A DNA stretch of 64,000 bases. It comes from Streptomyces sp. TLI_235. GTDB taxonomy: Bacteria > Actinomycetota > Actinomycetes > Streptomycetales > Streptomycetaceae. The stretch spans positions 3,968,001 through 4,032,000 of the forward strand of contig NSGV01000001.1 in NCBI GenBank assembly GCA_002300355.1, given 5' to 3'. The notes below the pieces were generated by a model, which was given only the letters and a program-made list of their open reading frames with translations, searched no databases and was not told the origin of the DNA. Numbering within the stretch: position 1 is the first letter of the stretch; each line of letters begins with the position of its first letter. Below are positions 1 to 8,092 of the stretch, in pieces. The translations under genes and the position numbers were made by a program.

Positions 1-1
1 G

Positions 2-724
2 GAGGTCCAGCCGGGCATCGGCGCCCGCCGCCTGCTCGCCCTGCTCGCCGTCGAACCCGGCGGACTCACCCGCGCCAGGGCCGCCGCCGTCCTCTGGCCG
101 GGACTCGAACCCGCCAGGGCCGGCGCGACCCTGCGCACCGCGCTGCACCGGCTCCCCGGCTGCCGCGCCGACCTGCTCCACGAAGGCAGGGAACGGCTGC
201 GGCTCGCTCCCGACGTCACCACCGACCTCGGCGAACTGCGCACCACCGCCACCCGGGTGCTCAACCTCGCGCTCCCGATGGACGCCGAGGAACTCGGCCG
301 GGCCGTCTCCTGCGACTTCGGCCACGACCTGCTGCCGGACTGGGAGGAGGACTGGCTCGACCACCACCGGATGCGCTGGCGCGAACAGCGGCTGCACACC
401 CTGGAGGCACTCTCCTTCCGGCTCGTCCAGGCCGGCTGGGTGGGCGCCGCGGTGGACGCCGCCCTGGTCGCCATCCACGCCGACAACCTGCGCGAGAGCG
501 CACACGAGACGCTGGTCGCCGCCTACCTGGCGGCCGGCAACCGGATCGCCGCCAACGCCTACCGGGCCACCTACCGGGAACTGCTCCGGCAGGAACTCGG
601 CGGCCGCGAACCGGCGGCCCGGGACACCGGCGGCCGGCCCGGCAGCCCGCACGACGGCGACCGGGGCGTCCGAAGCCTGCGCAGCCTGCACCGGCCGTCC
701 GCCGGCCGCCAGGACGCCCCCTAG
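2..724 (+). CDS. SARP/AfsR-type transcriptional regulator with BTAD domain (3' part)
   Basis: The reading frame is open from the left edge, so the start lies outside the window; about 240 residues remain. The first ~80 residues look like the end of an OmpR-type winged helix (a segment near residues 35-50 reads AAAVLWPGLEPARAGATLRT), followed by the helical bacterial transcriptional activation domain with the typical segment WREQRLHTLEALSFRL, then ...ESAHETLVAAYLAAGN. This arrangement is that of small SARP activators of secondary-metabolite or morphogenesis genes. The last ~40 residues are Arg/Gly-rich and disordered. No target cluster is visible in the window, so its regulon is unknown. Confidence 0.85.
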   Translation, partial: EVQPGIGARRLLALLAVEPGGLTRARAAAVLWPGLEPARAGATLRTALHRLPGCRADLLHEGRERLRLAPDVTTDLGELRTTATRVLNLALPMDAEELGRAVSCDFGHDLLPDWEEDWLDHHRMRWREQRLHTLEALSFRLVQAGWVGAAVDAALVAIHADNLRESAHETLVAAYLAAGNRIAANAYRATYRELLRQELGGREPAARDTGGRPGSPHDGDRGVRSLRSLHRPSAGRQDAP

Positions 725-904
725 GAGTCTTCAAAGGCAGGCGGCGGTCGATTCAGGGGCGCTGGGAGGTGCCCTCACGCATACCGTCCGGGGCACCCGC
801 GTGCCCCCGGACGTCCTCGCCGTGCCCGCACGCCCGTGACCGGACCCGCGCGCCCCGCACCGCACCGACCCGACCCGTCATCAGCCGTGTTCTGGAGGCA
901 CTCC

Positions 905-1402
905 GTGACCGTGACCCCCGAGCTCAAACCGCCCGGCCCGCTGCTCTCCGCCGCGCCCGCGCCGCAGGCCCTCACCGCCCGCCTGCGCCCGGGCCTGCAC
1001 CACTGGGGCCTGACCCTGCTGCGGGCCGGACTCGGCCTGCTGTACGTGTGGTTCGGCATCCTGAAGATCGCCGAACGGAGCCCGGCCGGTGTCCTGGTGA
1101 CGGGCACCATCCCCGGCCACCCCGGCAGCTGGGTCGTGCCCGCCCTCGGCTGGGTCGAGGTGCTGCTCGGACTCTGGCTGCTCTCCGGCCGCGGCCTGCT
1201 GCTCGCCCTGCCGGTCCTCGGCGCCCACCTCTGCGGTACCTTCGGCGTCCTGCTGTTCATGCCCGGCACCGCCTTCGACGACGGAAACCCGCTGCTGCTC
1301 ACCCTGGTCGGCGAGTTCGTGGTGAAGAACCTGGTCCTGCTCGCCGCCGTCCTGGTCGTCACCACCGGCTCCCGCCGGCCGACGGACGCCGGCGCCCGGT
1401 AG
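905..1402 (+). CDS. DoxX-like small integral membrane protein
   Basis: A protein of about 165 residues with four hydrophobic segments, the usual topology of the DoxX/DUF417 family. The first membrane helix carries LGLLYVWFGILKIAE, resembling the conserved start of these proteins. I place the start at GTG 905 because GGAGG lies 6 bases upstream (894-898); an upstream ATG at 836 has no ribosome site. Family members are often linked to redox or thiol metabolism, but nothing here fixes a role. It stands alone between the SARP gene and an acetyltransferase gene. Confidence 0.7.
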   Translation: MTVTPELKPPGPLLSAAPAPQALTARLRPGLHHWGLTLLRAGLGLLYVWFGILKIAERSPAGVLVTGTIPGHPGSWVVPALGWVEVLLGLWLLSGRGLLLALPVLGAHLCGTFGVLLFMPGTAFDDGNPLLLTLVGEFVVKNLVLLAAVLVVTTGSRRPTDAGAR

Positions 1403-1506
1403 CGCCGTGCCGGGCGGTGCCGGCGCGGTAAATGCTTTGCGGCGCACGGCGGGAGGTGCCTACGGTCTCCGGGCCCGCCACCCGTCCGGAGCCTTCTGGA
1501 GCCGCC

Positions 1507-2388
1507 GTGCCGATCAGCCTCACCGCCCTCACCGATCCCGCCGCCGGTCCGGCCCGACGCCGTGCCGCCTGGCTCGCCGCCGACGATGACGGGGTGCCGG
1601 TGGGGTCGGCGTTCCTGACGCTGTCGGACCGTGAGGAACAGCGCCGGGTGGCCGAGCTGGAGCTCACCGTGCACCCGGCCGAACGCCGCCGCGGTACCGG
1701 CACCCTGCTGCTGGAGACCGCGATCGGGGCGGCCCGGGCGGAGGGCCGGGGCATCCTGCTCGCGGTGGCCGGGGAGGGCGGGGCGGGCGAGGCCTTCCTC
1801 GCCGCCCGCGGGCTGCGCCGGGCGCTGGTGCTGGTCGAGGCCCGGCTGCCGCTGGCCGCGGCGGACGACGGCCGGCTCACCGCCCTGGTGGAACGCCCGT
1901 ACCCCGGCTACCGGCTAGCGGACTGGGACGGGACCGTCCCGGACGGGCTGCTGGAGCGCTACCTCGCCGCCCGCCCGGCGATGGACGACATGCCGCTCGG
2001 GGACACCGGCCACGGCGCCGTCCGCTGGACGGCCGACCGGCTGCGCGCCGCGGCCGAGGCGGTGGCCGCGCGCGGCGACCTGCTGCACACCGTCGCGGTG
2101 GTGTCCGAGGACGACGGCGCGGTCGTGGGCTTCACCGAGCTGGTGGTGCCCGGCGGCGGCACCGGCGACGGACAGCACTACGGCACCGGTGTGCTGCCCG
2201 CCCACCGCGGCCGCGGCCTGGCCGGCTGGATGAAGGCGGCGTCGGTCCGCACCGCCCGCCGCCGCCACCCCGCCCTGGCGGGGCTGCTGACGGACACCGC
2301 GGAGGAGAACGCGCCGATGCGGCGCGTCAACGAAGCCCTCGGCTACCGTCCGACGCGCCGCCTCTGTCACTACCGGCTGGACCTGTAG
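1507..2388 (+). CDS. Tandem-domain GNAT family N-acetyltransferase
   Basis: About 293 residues containing two GNAT folds. The N-terminal copy has an acetyl-CoA loop HPAERRRGTGTLLLE near residues 57-71, and the C-terminal copy has LPAHRGRGLAGWMK near residue 235. The end, ENAPMRRVNEALGYRPTRR, is typical of GNAT C-termini. The start is taken at GTG 1507 with a TGGAG site just upstream; longer in-frame starts lack a ribosome site. Double-GNAT enzymes in actinomycetes include mycothiol synthase and many antibiotic or amine acetylases; the substrate cannot be told here. Confidence 0.85.
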   Translation: MPISLTALTDPAAGPARRRAAWLAADDDGVPVGSAFLTLSDREEQRRVAELELTVHPAERRRGTGTLLLETAIGAARAEGRGILLAVAGEGGAGEAFLAARGLRRALVLVEARLPLAAADDGRLTALVERPYPGYRLADWDGTVPDGLLERYLAARPAMDDMPLGDTGHGAVRWTADRLRAAAEAVAARGDLLHTVAVVSEDDGAVVGFTELVVPGGGTGDGQHYGTGVLPAHRGRGLAGWMKAASVRTARRRHPALAGLLTDTAEENAPMRRVNEALGYRPTRRLCHYRLDL

Positions 2389-2403
2389 TCCGGGCCGTTC
2401 GGG

Positions 2404-2979
2404 TCAGACGTTGACGCCGTAGTCCAGGGCGATGCCGCGCAGGCCGGAGGCGTAGCCCTGGCCGATCGCACGGAACTTCCAGTCCGCGCCGTGCCGGTAG
2501 AGCTCGCCGAAGACCATCGCGGTCTCGCTGGAGGCGTCCTCGCTGAGGTCGTAGCGGGCGACCTCCCGGCCGGTGGCCTGGTCGACCACGCGGATGAAGG
2601 CGTTGCGGACCTGACCGAAGTTCTGCAGCCGGTTCTCGGCGTCGTAGATCGACACCGGGAAGACGATCTTCGAGACGGCGAGCGGCACCGCCACCAGCTC
2701 GACCTTGATCTGCTCGTCGTCGCCGTCGCCGCCGCCGGTCAGGTTGTCGCCGCTGTGCTCGACCGAACCGTCCGGGCTCGCCAGGTTGTTGTAGAAGACG
2801 AAGTGCTGGTCGGTCATCACCCGGCCGTTCTCGCCGCACAGCAGTGCGCTGGCGTCGAGGTCGAAGTCGGCGCCCGTGGTCGAGCGGACGTCCCAGCCGA
2901 GACCGACGATGACCGACGTCAGACCCGGGGCCTCCTTGCTCAGCGAGACGTTGCCGCCCTTGGCCAGCGAGACTCCCAT
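2404..2979 (-). CDS. terD: TerD family (tellurium/stress) protein
   Basis: 191 residues, the standard TerD length, starting [20 protein letters not shown] and containing the family signatures [22 protein letters not shown], and [14 protein letters not shown], whose acidic residues form the calcium-binding loops. A strong GGGAGGGG ribosome site precedes the ATG. Streptomycetes carry many TerD paralogues, used in stress responses and differentiation as well as tellurite resistance. The gene is divergent from the blaI-like gene, and the shared 240-bp region holds a BlaI-type operator, so the repressor could also touch this gene. Confidence 0.95.
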   Translation of the reverse strand: MGVSLAKGGNVSLSKEAPGLTSVIVGLGWDVRSTTGADFDLDASALLCGENGRVMTDQHFVFYNNLASPDGSVEHSGDNLTGGGDGDDEQIKVELVAVPLAVSKIVFPVSIYDAENRLQNFGQVRNAFIRVVDQATGREVARYDLSEDASSETAMVFGELYRHGADWKFRAIGQGYASGLRGIALDYGVNV

Positions 2980-3048
2980 GGCTTCCCCTCCCGGAGTGCC
3001 GCACCGGGCTCGTCCGCCCGGCCGATCCGATCACTGTGAGCCATGAAT

Positions 3049-3062
3049 CTACAGCACTGTAG
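3049..3062. promoter_or_regulatory. BlaI/MecI-type operator palindrome
   Basis: CTACAGCACTGTAG has perfect 6-base arms around CA. TACA/TGTA dyads are the known recognition motif of BlaI/MecI repressors. It lies between divergent terD and the blaI-like gene, 154 bases before the latter, in an A/T-richer patch. Autoregulation of the blaI-M56 pair is the likely use. Confidence 0.65.
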
Positions 3063-3216
3063 AGGCTCGGCGGGCCCGTCCCGGACGGGTTGACGCGGTA
3101 TCAGCGGCCGGCCGCGACCTGACCGCTCAGTAGGATGGCCGGGCGCCGCCGCACCCGCGGCCGCGCGGGAGCGGGCGGGCAGCAGGCCCTGCCGGGACGT
3201 ACGGGGAGGCGCCGCC

Positions 3217-3678
3217 ATGGTCCAGGAGCGCGACCCCGCCGCCGACGGGCTCCGGGCCCGCCGCCGCGGCCAGGGCGAGCTGGAGGCCCAGGTGCTGTCG
3301 GTGCTGCGGGAGGCGCCGGGGCCGGCCACCGCCGGCTGGGTGCAGCAGCGGCTGGAGGGCGGGCTCGCCTACACCACGGTGGTCACCATCCTCTCCCGAC
3401 TGCACGCCAAGAAGGCCGTCTCACGGACCCGTTCCGGCCGCTCGTACCACTGGCGGGCCGCCGACGCCGCCGGGCTGGCCGCGCTGAAGATGCGCCGGGT
3501 GCTCGACAGCGAGGCCGACCGGGACGCGGTGCTGGCCAGCTTCGTCTCCGCCCTGCTGCCGCACGACGAGGTGCTGCTGCGGGCCCTGCTGGACAGCGCC
3601 TCGGACGGTGCGGTGCAGCCGGCCGACGGCGGCCCGCGGGGCGGCGGGGGCGACGGGCCGGCGTACCGCGAGGGCTGA
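3217..3678 (+). CDS. BlaI/MecI/CopY family transcriptional repressor
   Basis: 153 residues. The winged helix runs from GELEAQVLSVLREAPGPATA through YTTVVTILSRLHAKKAV, the recognition helix region characteristic of BlaI proteins, to SRSGRSYHW-like wing residues; a short dimerisation tail follows. The C-terminal ~20 residues are Gly/Arg-rich and disordered. GGGGAGG precedes ATG 3217. It is followed after 3 bases by a membrane M56 metalloprotease, the classic BlaI-BlaR1 pairing in which the protease signals inactivation of the repressor. In actinomycetes such pairs are not restricted to beta-lactam response. Confidence 0.93.
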   Translation: MVQERDPAADGLRARRRGQGELEAQVLSVLREAPGPATAGWVQQRLEGGLAYTTVVTILSRLHAKKAVSRTRSGRSYHWRAADAAGLAALKMRRVLDSEADRDAVLASFVSALLPHDEVLLRALLDSASDGAVQPADGGPRGGGGDGPAYREG

Positions 3679-3681
3679 GCC

Positions 3682-4626
3682 GTGGGCGTCTTCGTCTTCC
3701 TCTTCCTGCCGCTCGTCCTCCCGCTCACCGCGCTGCCGCTCTCCCGGCTCGCCGAGCAGCACCTGCACCCGCGCGCGGCGACCCGGCTGCTGACCGGATT
3801 CGCCCTGGCGATGGCCGGGTGCAGCGCGCTCTGCCTCGGCCTGCTCGGGGTGCTCGGCACCGCCCAGATCCCCGGCAATCCGCTGCCGGACAGCTGGTCC
3901 GACCCTGAGGTGCGCGACATGGTGCCCTTCCACGTCGAGATGGGCGCGGCCTCGATCGCGATGCTCGCCGTGGTGCTCGGCGCGGTCGCCCGCACCCTGG
4001 CCGGGCGGCTGCGGGTCGCCACCCGGGCCCGCCGCGCGGTGGCCGACCTCCCGGCCGGGGACGGTCCGGCGGTGCTGCCCGACGACCGCCCGTACGCCTA
4101 CGCGCTGCCCGGCGGGGCCGGCCGGATCGTGGTCTCCACCGGCATGCTGGCCCACCTGGCCGAGGACGAGCGGGCCGCCCTGCTCGCCCACGAACAGGCC
4201 CACCTGACCCACCGTCACCACCGCTACCTGCTGGCGACCCGACTCGCCGCCTGCGTCAACCCCTTCCTGCGGCCGCTGCACCGGGCGGTGGCGTACTCCA
4301 CCGAGCGGTGGGCGGACGAGGAGGCGGCGGGCGCGGTCGGCGACCGCCGGACGACCGCCCGCGCCGTCGCCCGGGCGGCGCTGGTCGCCCACCACGCGGT
4401 GCTGCCGGGGCTGGCGGCCTTCGCGGACCCGGCGCCCGGCCCGGTGCCGCGCCGGGTGGCGGCGCTGCTCGGCCCCGTCCCGTCCGGCGGGGCCTGGCCG
4501 CCCGCGCACAGCCCGGCCGGGCCGGCCGTGATGCTGGCCGCCGCCGGCACCGCCGCCTCCGCGCTCTCCGCGCTGAACGCGGCCACCGCGCTGCTGCTGG
4601 TGCTCAAGGCGGCCACCCCGCTCTGA
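3682..4626 (+). CDS. M56-family membrane metalloprotease (BlaR1-like, no sensor domain)
   Basis: About 314 residues starting at GTG 3682, 3 bases after the repressor gene, so probably translationally coupled. Membrane helices are seen near residues 3-20, 35-55 and 90-110 and at the extreme C-terminus. The zinc site HEQAH is at about residues 170-174, inside LLAHEQAHLTHRHH, with a downstream ERWADEEA glutamate region. There is no extracellular penicillin-binding domain, unlike staphylococcal BlaR1. It probably cleaves or triggers cleavage of the co-encoded repressor; the signal is unknown. Confidence 0.9.
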   Translation: MGVFVFLFLPLVLPLTALPLSRLAEQHLHPRAATRLLTGFALAMAGCSALCLGLLGVLGTAQIPGNPLPDSWSDPEVRDMVPFHVEMGAASIAMLAVVLGAVARTLAGRLRVATRARRAVADLPAGDGPAVLPDDRPYAYALPGGAGRIVVSTGMLAHLAEDERAALLAHEQAHLTHRHHRYLLATRLAACVNPFLRPLHRAVAYSTERWADEEAAGAVGDRRTTARAVARAALVAHHAVLPGLAAFADPAPGPVPRRVAALLGPVPSGGAWPPAHSPAGPAVMLAAAGTAASALSALNAATALLLVLKAATPL

Positions 4627-4718
4627 CGCCGTCCCGCCAGGGCCGGGGGACGTCCGGGTCAAGTGCGGGCAAAGTACGATCGGCCCCCTCACCACCCGAA
4701 CCGGTAAGGAGAGCACCG

Positions 4719-5477
4719 ATGGTGTTCAAGCGGCTTCTCGGCGCGCTGGGCGTCGGCGGACCCACCGTGGACACGGTCCTGTCCACGCCGACCGTGCGCC
4801 CCGGCGGCACGATCCACGGCCAGGTCAACCTGGTCGGCGGCGAGCGGGACGCGGAGATCAACGGCATCACCCTGAGCCTGGTCGCCCGGGTCGAGGTCGA
4901 GTACGAGGACCACGAGGGGCACACCAACAAGACCTTCGCCTCGGCCGTGGTCAGCGGCCCGATGCGGCTTGCGGCCGGCGAGCACCGCGCGGTGCCGTTC
5001 GCCTTCCCGGTGCCGTTCGAGACCCCGGCCACCTCCATCGCCGGCCAGCACCTGTCGGGCATGGCGCTCGGCGTGCGCACCGAGGTGGACATCGCGGGTC
5101 AGCTGGACAAGGGCGACGCCGACCCGGTGGCGGTCGAGGCCCTGCCGGTGCAGCAGCGCGTGCTGGACGCCCTGCTGACGCTCGGCTTCCGCTTCACCCG
5201 GGCCGACCTGGAGGCCGGCCACATCCGCGGCACCCGGCAGACGCTGCCCTTCTACCAGGAGATCGAGTTCCGGGCGGCGCCGCAGTACGCGCACCGCTGC
5301 AACGAGATCGAGGTGACCTTCATCGCCGACGCGTACGGCGTCGAGGTCGTCCTGGAGTTCGACAAGCGCGGCTTCCTGCACGGCGGCGACTCGGTGCGCA
5401 CCTACCACCTGGACCACGCGGCGGCCCAGCAGGACCTCACGGCCGTGGTGGACGGCTGGATCCGCGCCGCGCTGTAG
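4719..5477 (+). CDS. Spo0M family sporulation-control protein
   Basis: 252 residues, the normal Spo0M length, opening MVFKRLLGALGVGGPTVDTV with the arrestin-like beta sandwich that follows (VRPGGTIHGQVNLVGGERD, then FETPATSIAGQHLSGMALGVRTEVDI). ATG 4719 has AAGGAGAG 8 bases upstream. Spo0M proteins are cytosolic and influence sporulation and cell-division timing in Bacillus; a comparable link to differentiation in streptomycetes is inference. The gene is monocistronic, ended by a strong hairpin. Confidence 0.92.
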   Translation: MVFKRLLGALGVGGPTVDTVLSTPTVRPGGTIHGQVNLVGGERDAEINGITLSLVARVEVEYEDHEGHTNKTFASAVVSGPMRLAAGEHRAVPFAFPVPFETPATSIAGQHLSGMALGVRTEVDIAGQLDKGDADPVAVEALPVQQRVLDALLTLGFRFTRADLEAGHIRGTRQTLPFYQEIEFRAAPQYAHRCNEIEVTFIADAYGVEVVLEFDKRGFLHGGDSVRTYHLDHAAAQQDLTAVVDGWIRAAL

Positions 5478-5491
5478 CGGCACCCGCGACG

Positions 5492-5548
5492 ACGGGGAAC
5501 GGCGGACCGCCGGGGCACTCTGCGCCCCGGCGGTCCGTCGTTCCCCGT
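5492..5548. terminator. Long bidirectional terminator hairpin
   Basis: Two 25-base arms (5492-5516 and 5524-5548) pair with one mismatch around a 7-base loop. It sits between the converging Spo0M and ohr genes and can serve both. Confidence 0.85.
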
Positions 5549-5571
5549 TCCCGCCCTCTGCCCCGTCGCGG

Positions 5572-5982
5572 TTACTCGACGATCAGCTGGACCGGGATGT
5601 TGCCGCGGGTGGCCTTGGAGTACGGGCACACCTCGTGGGCCTGCTTGACCAGCAGCTCGGCGGTCTCGCCGGCGAGCGCCTCGGGCACCTCGACGCGCAG
5701 CACCACGGCGAGGCCGAAGCCGGTGTCGTCCTTGCCGATGTTGACCTCGGCGGTCACCGAGATGTCGCCGGTGTCGACCTTGGACTGCCGGCCGACCAGG
5801 CCGAGGGCGCTGGCGAAGCACGCCGCGTAGCCCGCCGCGAAGAGCTGCTCGGGGTTGGTGCCCAGCCCGTTGCCGCCGAGCGCGGGCGGCATCGCAAGCG
5901 GCAGGTCGATCTGTCCGTCGGAGCTCACGGCCCGGCCCTCACGGCCGTTGGCGGTGGCGACAGCGGTGTACAGCGCGTCCAT
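5572..5982 (-). CDS. ohr: Organic hydroperoxide resistance protein Ohr
   Basis: 136 residues, the typical Ohr length. The two redox cysteines are visible: C55 in GYAACFASAL and C119 in HEVCPYSKAT, the pair that reduces organic and lipid hydroperoxides. The start is ATG 5982, where MDALYTAVATANGREGR matches the family N-terminus and GAAGAGGA provides the ribosome site; an in-frame upstream start would add 25 unrelated residues. It is divergent from a MarR gene of OhrR type, the standard regulatory partner. Confidence 0.96.
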   Translation of the reverse strand: MDALYTAVATANGREGRAVSSDGQIDLPLAMPPALGGNGLGTNPEQLFAAGYAACFASALGLVGRQSKVDTGDISVTAEVNIGKDDTGFGLAVVLRVEVPEALAGETAELLVKQAHEVCPYSKATRGNIPVQLIVE

Positions 5983-6049
5983 GGACCCGTCCTCTTCCCA
6001 CATCGGATCGGCGGCCGGAGGTCCCGGCTGCCCTGCGACCACAAGTAGA

Positions 6050-6081
6050 GCACACAACTAAATTGCGCACAACTGAAATGG
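6050..6081. promoter_or_regulatory. Probable OhrR operator in the ohr-ohrR intergenic region
   Basis: An A/T-rich island holds two similar half-sites, GCACACAACTAAAT and GCGCACAACTGAAAT. It is the only such island between the divergent genes and lies just upstream of ohrR. OhrR binding to comparable A/T-rich sites is established; the exact site here is inferred. Confidence 0.5.
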
Positions 6082-6106
6082 CGGCGACCCGGCTATCCTG
6101 GGAGCC

Positions 6107-6577
6107 ATGACCGCACTGCCCGCGGTGCCCGAGGAGGACCTGCTCCGCCTCGACCGCCACATCTGCTTCTCGCTGCACGCGGCCTCGCGCGCCTTCGACA
6201 GCGTGTACCGGATCGTCCTCAAGGACCTCGGCCTCACCTACCCGCAGTACCTGGTGATGCTGGTGCTCTGGGAGCACGGCGACCTTCCGGTGAAGAAGAT
6301 CGGCGAGCGGCTGCGGCTCGACTCCGGCACGCTCTCCCCGCTGATCAAGCGACTGGAGGCGGCCGGCCGGGTACGCCGCGAACGCAGCGCCGAGGACGAG
6401 CGCTCGGTCACCGTCCGCCTCACCGAGGAGGGCGCCGCCCTGCGTGAGCAGGCGCTGGAGGCCGTGCCCCGCCGCATCCTGCGCTCCTCCTCGGTCACCT
6501 TCGAGGAGCTCGCCCAGCTGCAGCAGCTGCTCGGCCGGATCACCACCGCCCTGGACGAGGCCACCGCGTCGCTCTGA
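6107..6577 (+). CDS. ohrR: MarR-family peroxide-sensing repressor OhrR
   Basis: 156 residues with a central winged helix (LPVKKIGERLRLDSGTLSPL; wing around RRERSAEDERSV). The N-terminal segment DRHICFSLHAASRAF contains the conserved reactive cysteine C20, which is oxidised by organic hydroperoxides so that the dimer leaves DNA. Divergent placement next to ohr with a shared A/T-rich operator supports the assignment strongly. Confidence 0.95.
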   Translation: MTALPAVPEEDLLRLDRHICFSLHAASRAFDSVYRIVLKDLGLTYPQYLVMLVLWEHGDLPVKKIGERLRLDSGTLSPLIKRLEAAGRVRRERSAEDERSVTVRLTEEGAALREQALEAVPRRILRSSSVTFEELAQLQQLLGRITTALDEATASL

Positions 6578-6643
6578 GTCCGCACGGCCGGGCCGTTCGC
6601 CCGTCCGGGTGGCGTCGCCCGGACGCTCGCCGCGGCCGGCGCT

Positions 6644-7072
6644 GTGCATGATCGGCTGGGCGGTGTGCGAACCGTTCTTGCAGCCCTCGCCCTGCTCGCC
6701 CTCGGATCGGCCCCGGCCCCGCCCGCGGCCGGCGGCGACACCGCCCTGGTGCGCGACTTCCTGCGCGCCTACCGGGACGCCGTGCGCGGCACCGGCCCCG
6801 GCCTGACCCCCTCCGAGGTGCGGGCCGAGTGGCTCACCCCGGAGCTGAACGCCCGGCTCGACGGCTGGCAGGCCGGCCACCCCGGCGCCGACCCGGTCTT
6901 CCGCGCCGCCACCGCCCCCGGCTCGTGGATTGCGCACGCCGTGGGTGCGGCCGGCGGGCTCGGCACGGTCGATGTCGACGAGCGGTGGCCGGGCGGCGCG
7001 GTGCTGCGGGTCCGCTACACCGTGCAGGAGTCCGACCGGACGATCCTCGACCTGCAGGGCGCCCCGGCCTGA
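6644..7072 (+). CDS. Small secreted protein of unknown function
   Basis: About 142 residues (GTG 6644; GTG 6665 is an alternative). The N-terminus TVLAALALLALGSAPAPPAAGG is a clear signal peptide without a lipobox cysteine. The mature part, with TALVRDFLRAYRDAV, LTPELNARLDGWQAGHPGADPVF and VRYTVQESDRTILDL, resembles small periplasmic DUF3828-like proteins, but I am not sure of that family. It lies between ohrR and a MerR gene; no operon partner is evident. Confidence 0.65.
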   Translation: MHDRLGGVRTVLAALALLALGSAPAPPAAGGDTALVRDFLRAYRDAVRGTGPGLTPSEVRAEWLTPELNARLDGWQAGHPGADPVFRAATAPGSWIAHAVGAAGGLGTVDVDERWPGGAVLRVRYTVQESDRTILDLQGAPA

Positions 7073-7093
7073 ACCCGCACCGGACGGGGCTGG

Positions 7094-7113
7094 CCTTGAC
7101 GTCCGGGGCAAGG
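7094..7113. promoter_or_regulatory. Dyad upstream of MerR gene
   Basis: CCTTG and CAAGG face each other across 10 bases, overlapping a TTGACG element at 7096-7101. MerR proteins bind dyads inside promoters. A TACCGT element at 7116 would leave only 14 bases of spacing, so the promoter itself is uncertain. Confidence 0.4.
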
Positions 7114-7127
7114 TCTACCGTCGGGGC

Positions 7128-7568
7128 ATGCGGATCGGCGAGCTGGCCCGGCAGGCGGGCACCACCACACGGACGCTGCGGTACTACGAGTCGCGCGGGC
7201 TGCTGCCCGCCCGGCGCACCGGCAACGGCTACCGCGAGTACGACGAGGAGGACCTCCGGCTGCTGCGGCAGATCCGGACCCTGCAGGAGTTCGGCTTCGA
7301 GCTGGAGGAGACCCGGCCGTTCGTCGAGTGCCTGCAGGCCGGGCATCCGGCCGGCGACTCCTGCCCGGCCTCGCTCGACGTCTACCGGGCCAAGCTCGCC
7401 GAGCTCGACGCCGTCCTCGCCCGGCTGCAGACCGTCCGGGACGAGGTGGCCGCCCAGCTCGCCAGGGCCGAGGTCGAGGCCGCCGCCGAGCTGCCCGGCG
7501 GGCCCGCGCCGCGCTGCGAACTGGCCCCGCACGGCGGCCGCCCGGATCCGCACACCGACCCGACGTAG
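7128..7568 (+). CDS. MerR-family regulator next to thioredoxin
   Basis: 146 residues. The N-terminal helix-turn-helix reads MRIGELARQAGTTTRTLRYYESRGLL, followed by the MerR second motif GYREYDEEDLRLLRQIRTLQEF and a coiled-coil dimerisation helix to about residue 125. Cysteines occur at CLQAGHPAGDSCPA and PRCEL in and after the coiled coil, positions that can bind metal or act as redox switches in MerR proteins. The ATG is close to the promoter elements and without a clear ribosome site, so the mRNA may be leaderless. The thioredoxin gene starts 11 bases after its stop, suggesting an operon and redox sensing. Confidence 0.9.
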   Translation: MRIGELARQAGTTTRTLRYYESRGLLPARRTGNGYREYDEEDLRLLRQIRTLQEFGFELEETRPFVECLQAGHPAGDSCPASLDVYRAKLAELDAVLARLQTVRDEVAAQLARAEVEAAAELPGGPAPRCELAPHGGRPDPHTDPT

Positions 7569-7579
7569 AGAGGAACCCC

Positions 7580-7909
7580 ATGGCGTTCGAGGGAATCGAC
7601 GAGGTCACCGACGGGACCTTCGCCGCGGAGGTGCTCGCCGCCGACCGGCCCGTGCTGGTGGACTTCACCGCCGCCTGGTGCCCGCCCTGCCGCATGATCG
7701 CGCCGGTGCTGGCCGAGGTCGCCCGGGAGGAGGCCGACCGGCTGCGGGTCGTCCAGCTCGACGTGGACACCAATCCCGAGACCCAGGCCCGCTACGGGGT
7801 GCTCTCCATGCCGACCCTGATGGTCTTCCGCGGTGGCGAGCCGGTGAAGAGCATGGTCGGCGCCCGCGCCAAGGCCCGGCTGCTGCGCGAGCTCGCCGAG
7901 GTGATCTGA
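7580..7909 (+). CDS. trxA: Thioredoxin
   Basis: 109 residues, the standard size. The active site is WCPPC at residues 33-37, a variant of the usual WCGPC in which Gly is Pro; this change is known to raise or lower redox potential depending on context. The cis-proline occurs in VLSMPTLMVF. AGAGGAA precedes ATG 7580. It is probably co-transcribed with the MerR gene immediately upstream. Confidence 0.96.
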   Translation: MAFEGIDEVTDGTFAAEVLAADRPVLVDFTAAWCPPCRMIAPVLAEVAREEADRLRVVQLDVDTNPETQARYGVLSMPTLMVFRGGEPVKSMVGARAKARLLRELAEVI

Positions 7910-8004
7910 GGGCGCCGGTGGGCGGACCGGCGGGAGGCGGCGGCTTGTCCAGGGCCGCCGCCCGCGAACCCGTCCGTATCGGAACGTACTCCTCCCCGCC
8001 AAAG

Positions 8005-8019
8005 GTTGTAAAGTGCAAC
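8005..8019. promoter_or_regulatory. MarR-type palindrome
   Basis: GTTGTAAAGTGCAAC has 4-base perfect arms and further partial symmetry, in an A/T-rich patch 74 bases before the MarR gene at 8093. It is the likely autoregulatory site. Confidence 0.5.
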
Positions 8020-8092
8020 TTCATGGTCGGTTCGGGTGACGGGCCCGGCCGCCGTACGGTGGTCCCCGCAACCACCCACCGAAGGAGCACGC

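Noticed and set aside
3421-4716. Long open frames on the minus strand opposite the M56 gene and at similar places elsewhere
   Set aside because: High GC keeps the opposite strand free of stops. These frames have Gly/Arg-rich low-complexity translations and no ribosome sites.
7096-7121. Promoter TTGACG...TACCGT upstream of MerR gene as a standard sigma-70 pair
   Set aside because: Spacing is 14 bases, too short even for MerR-type promoters, so only the dyad is reported.
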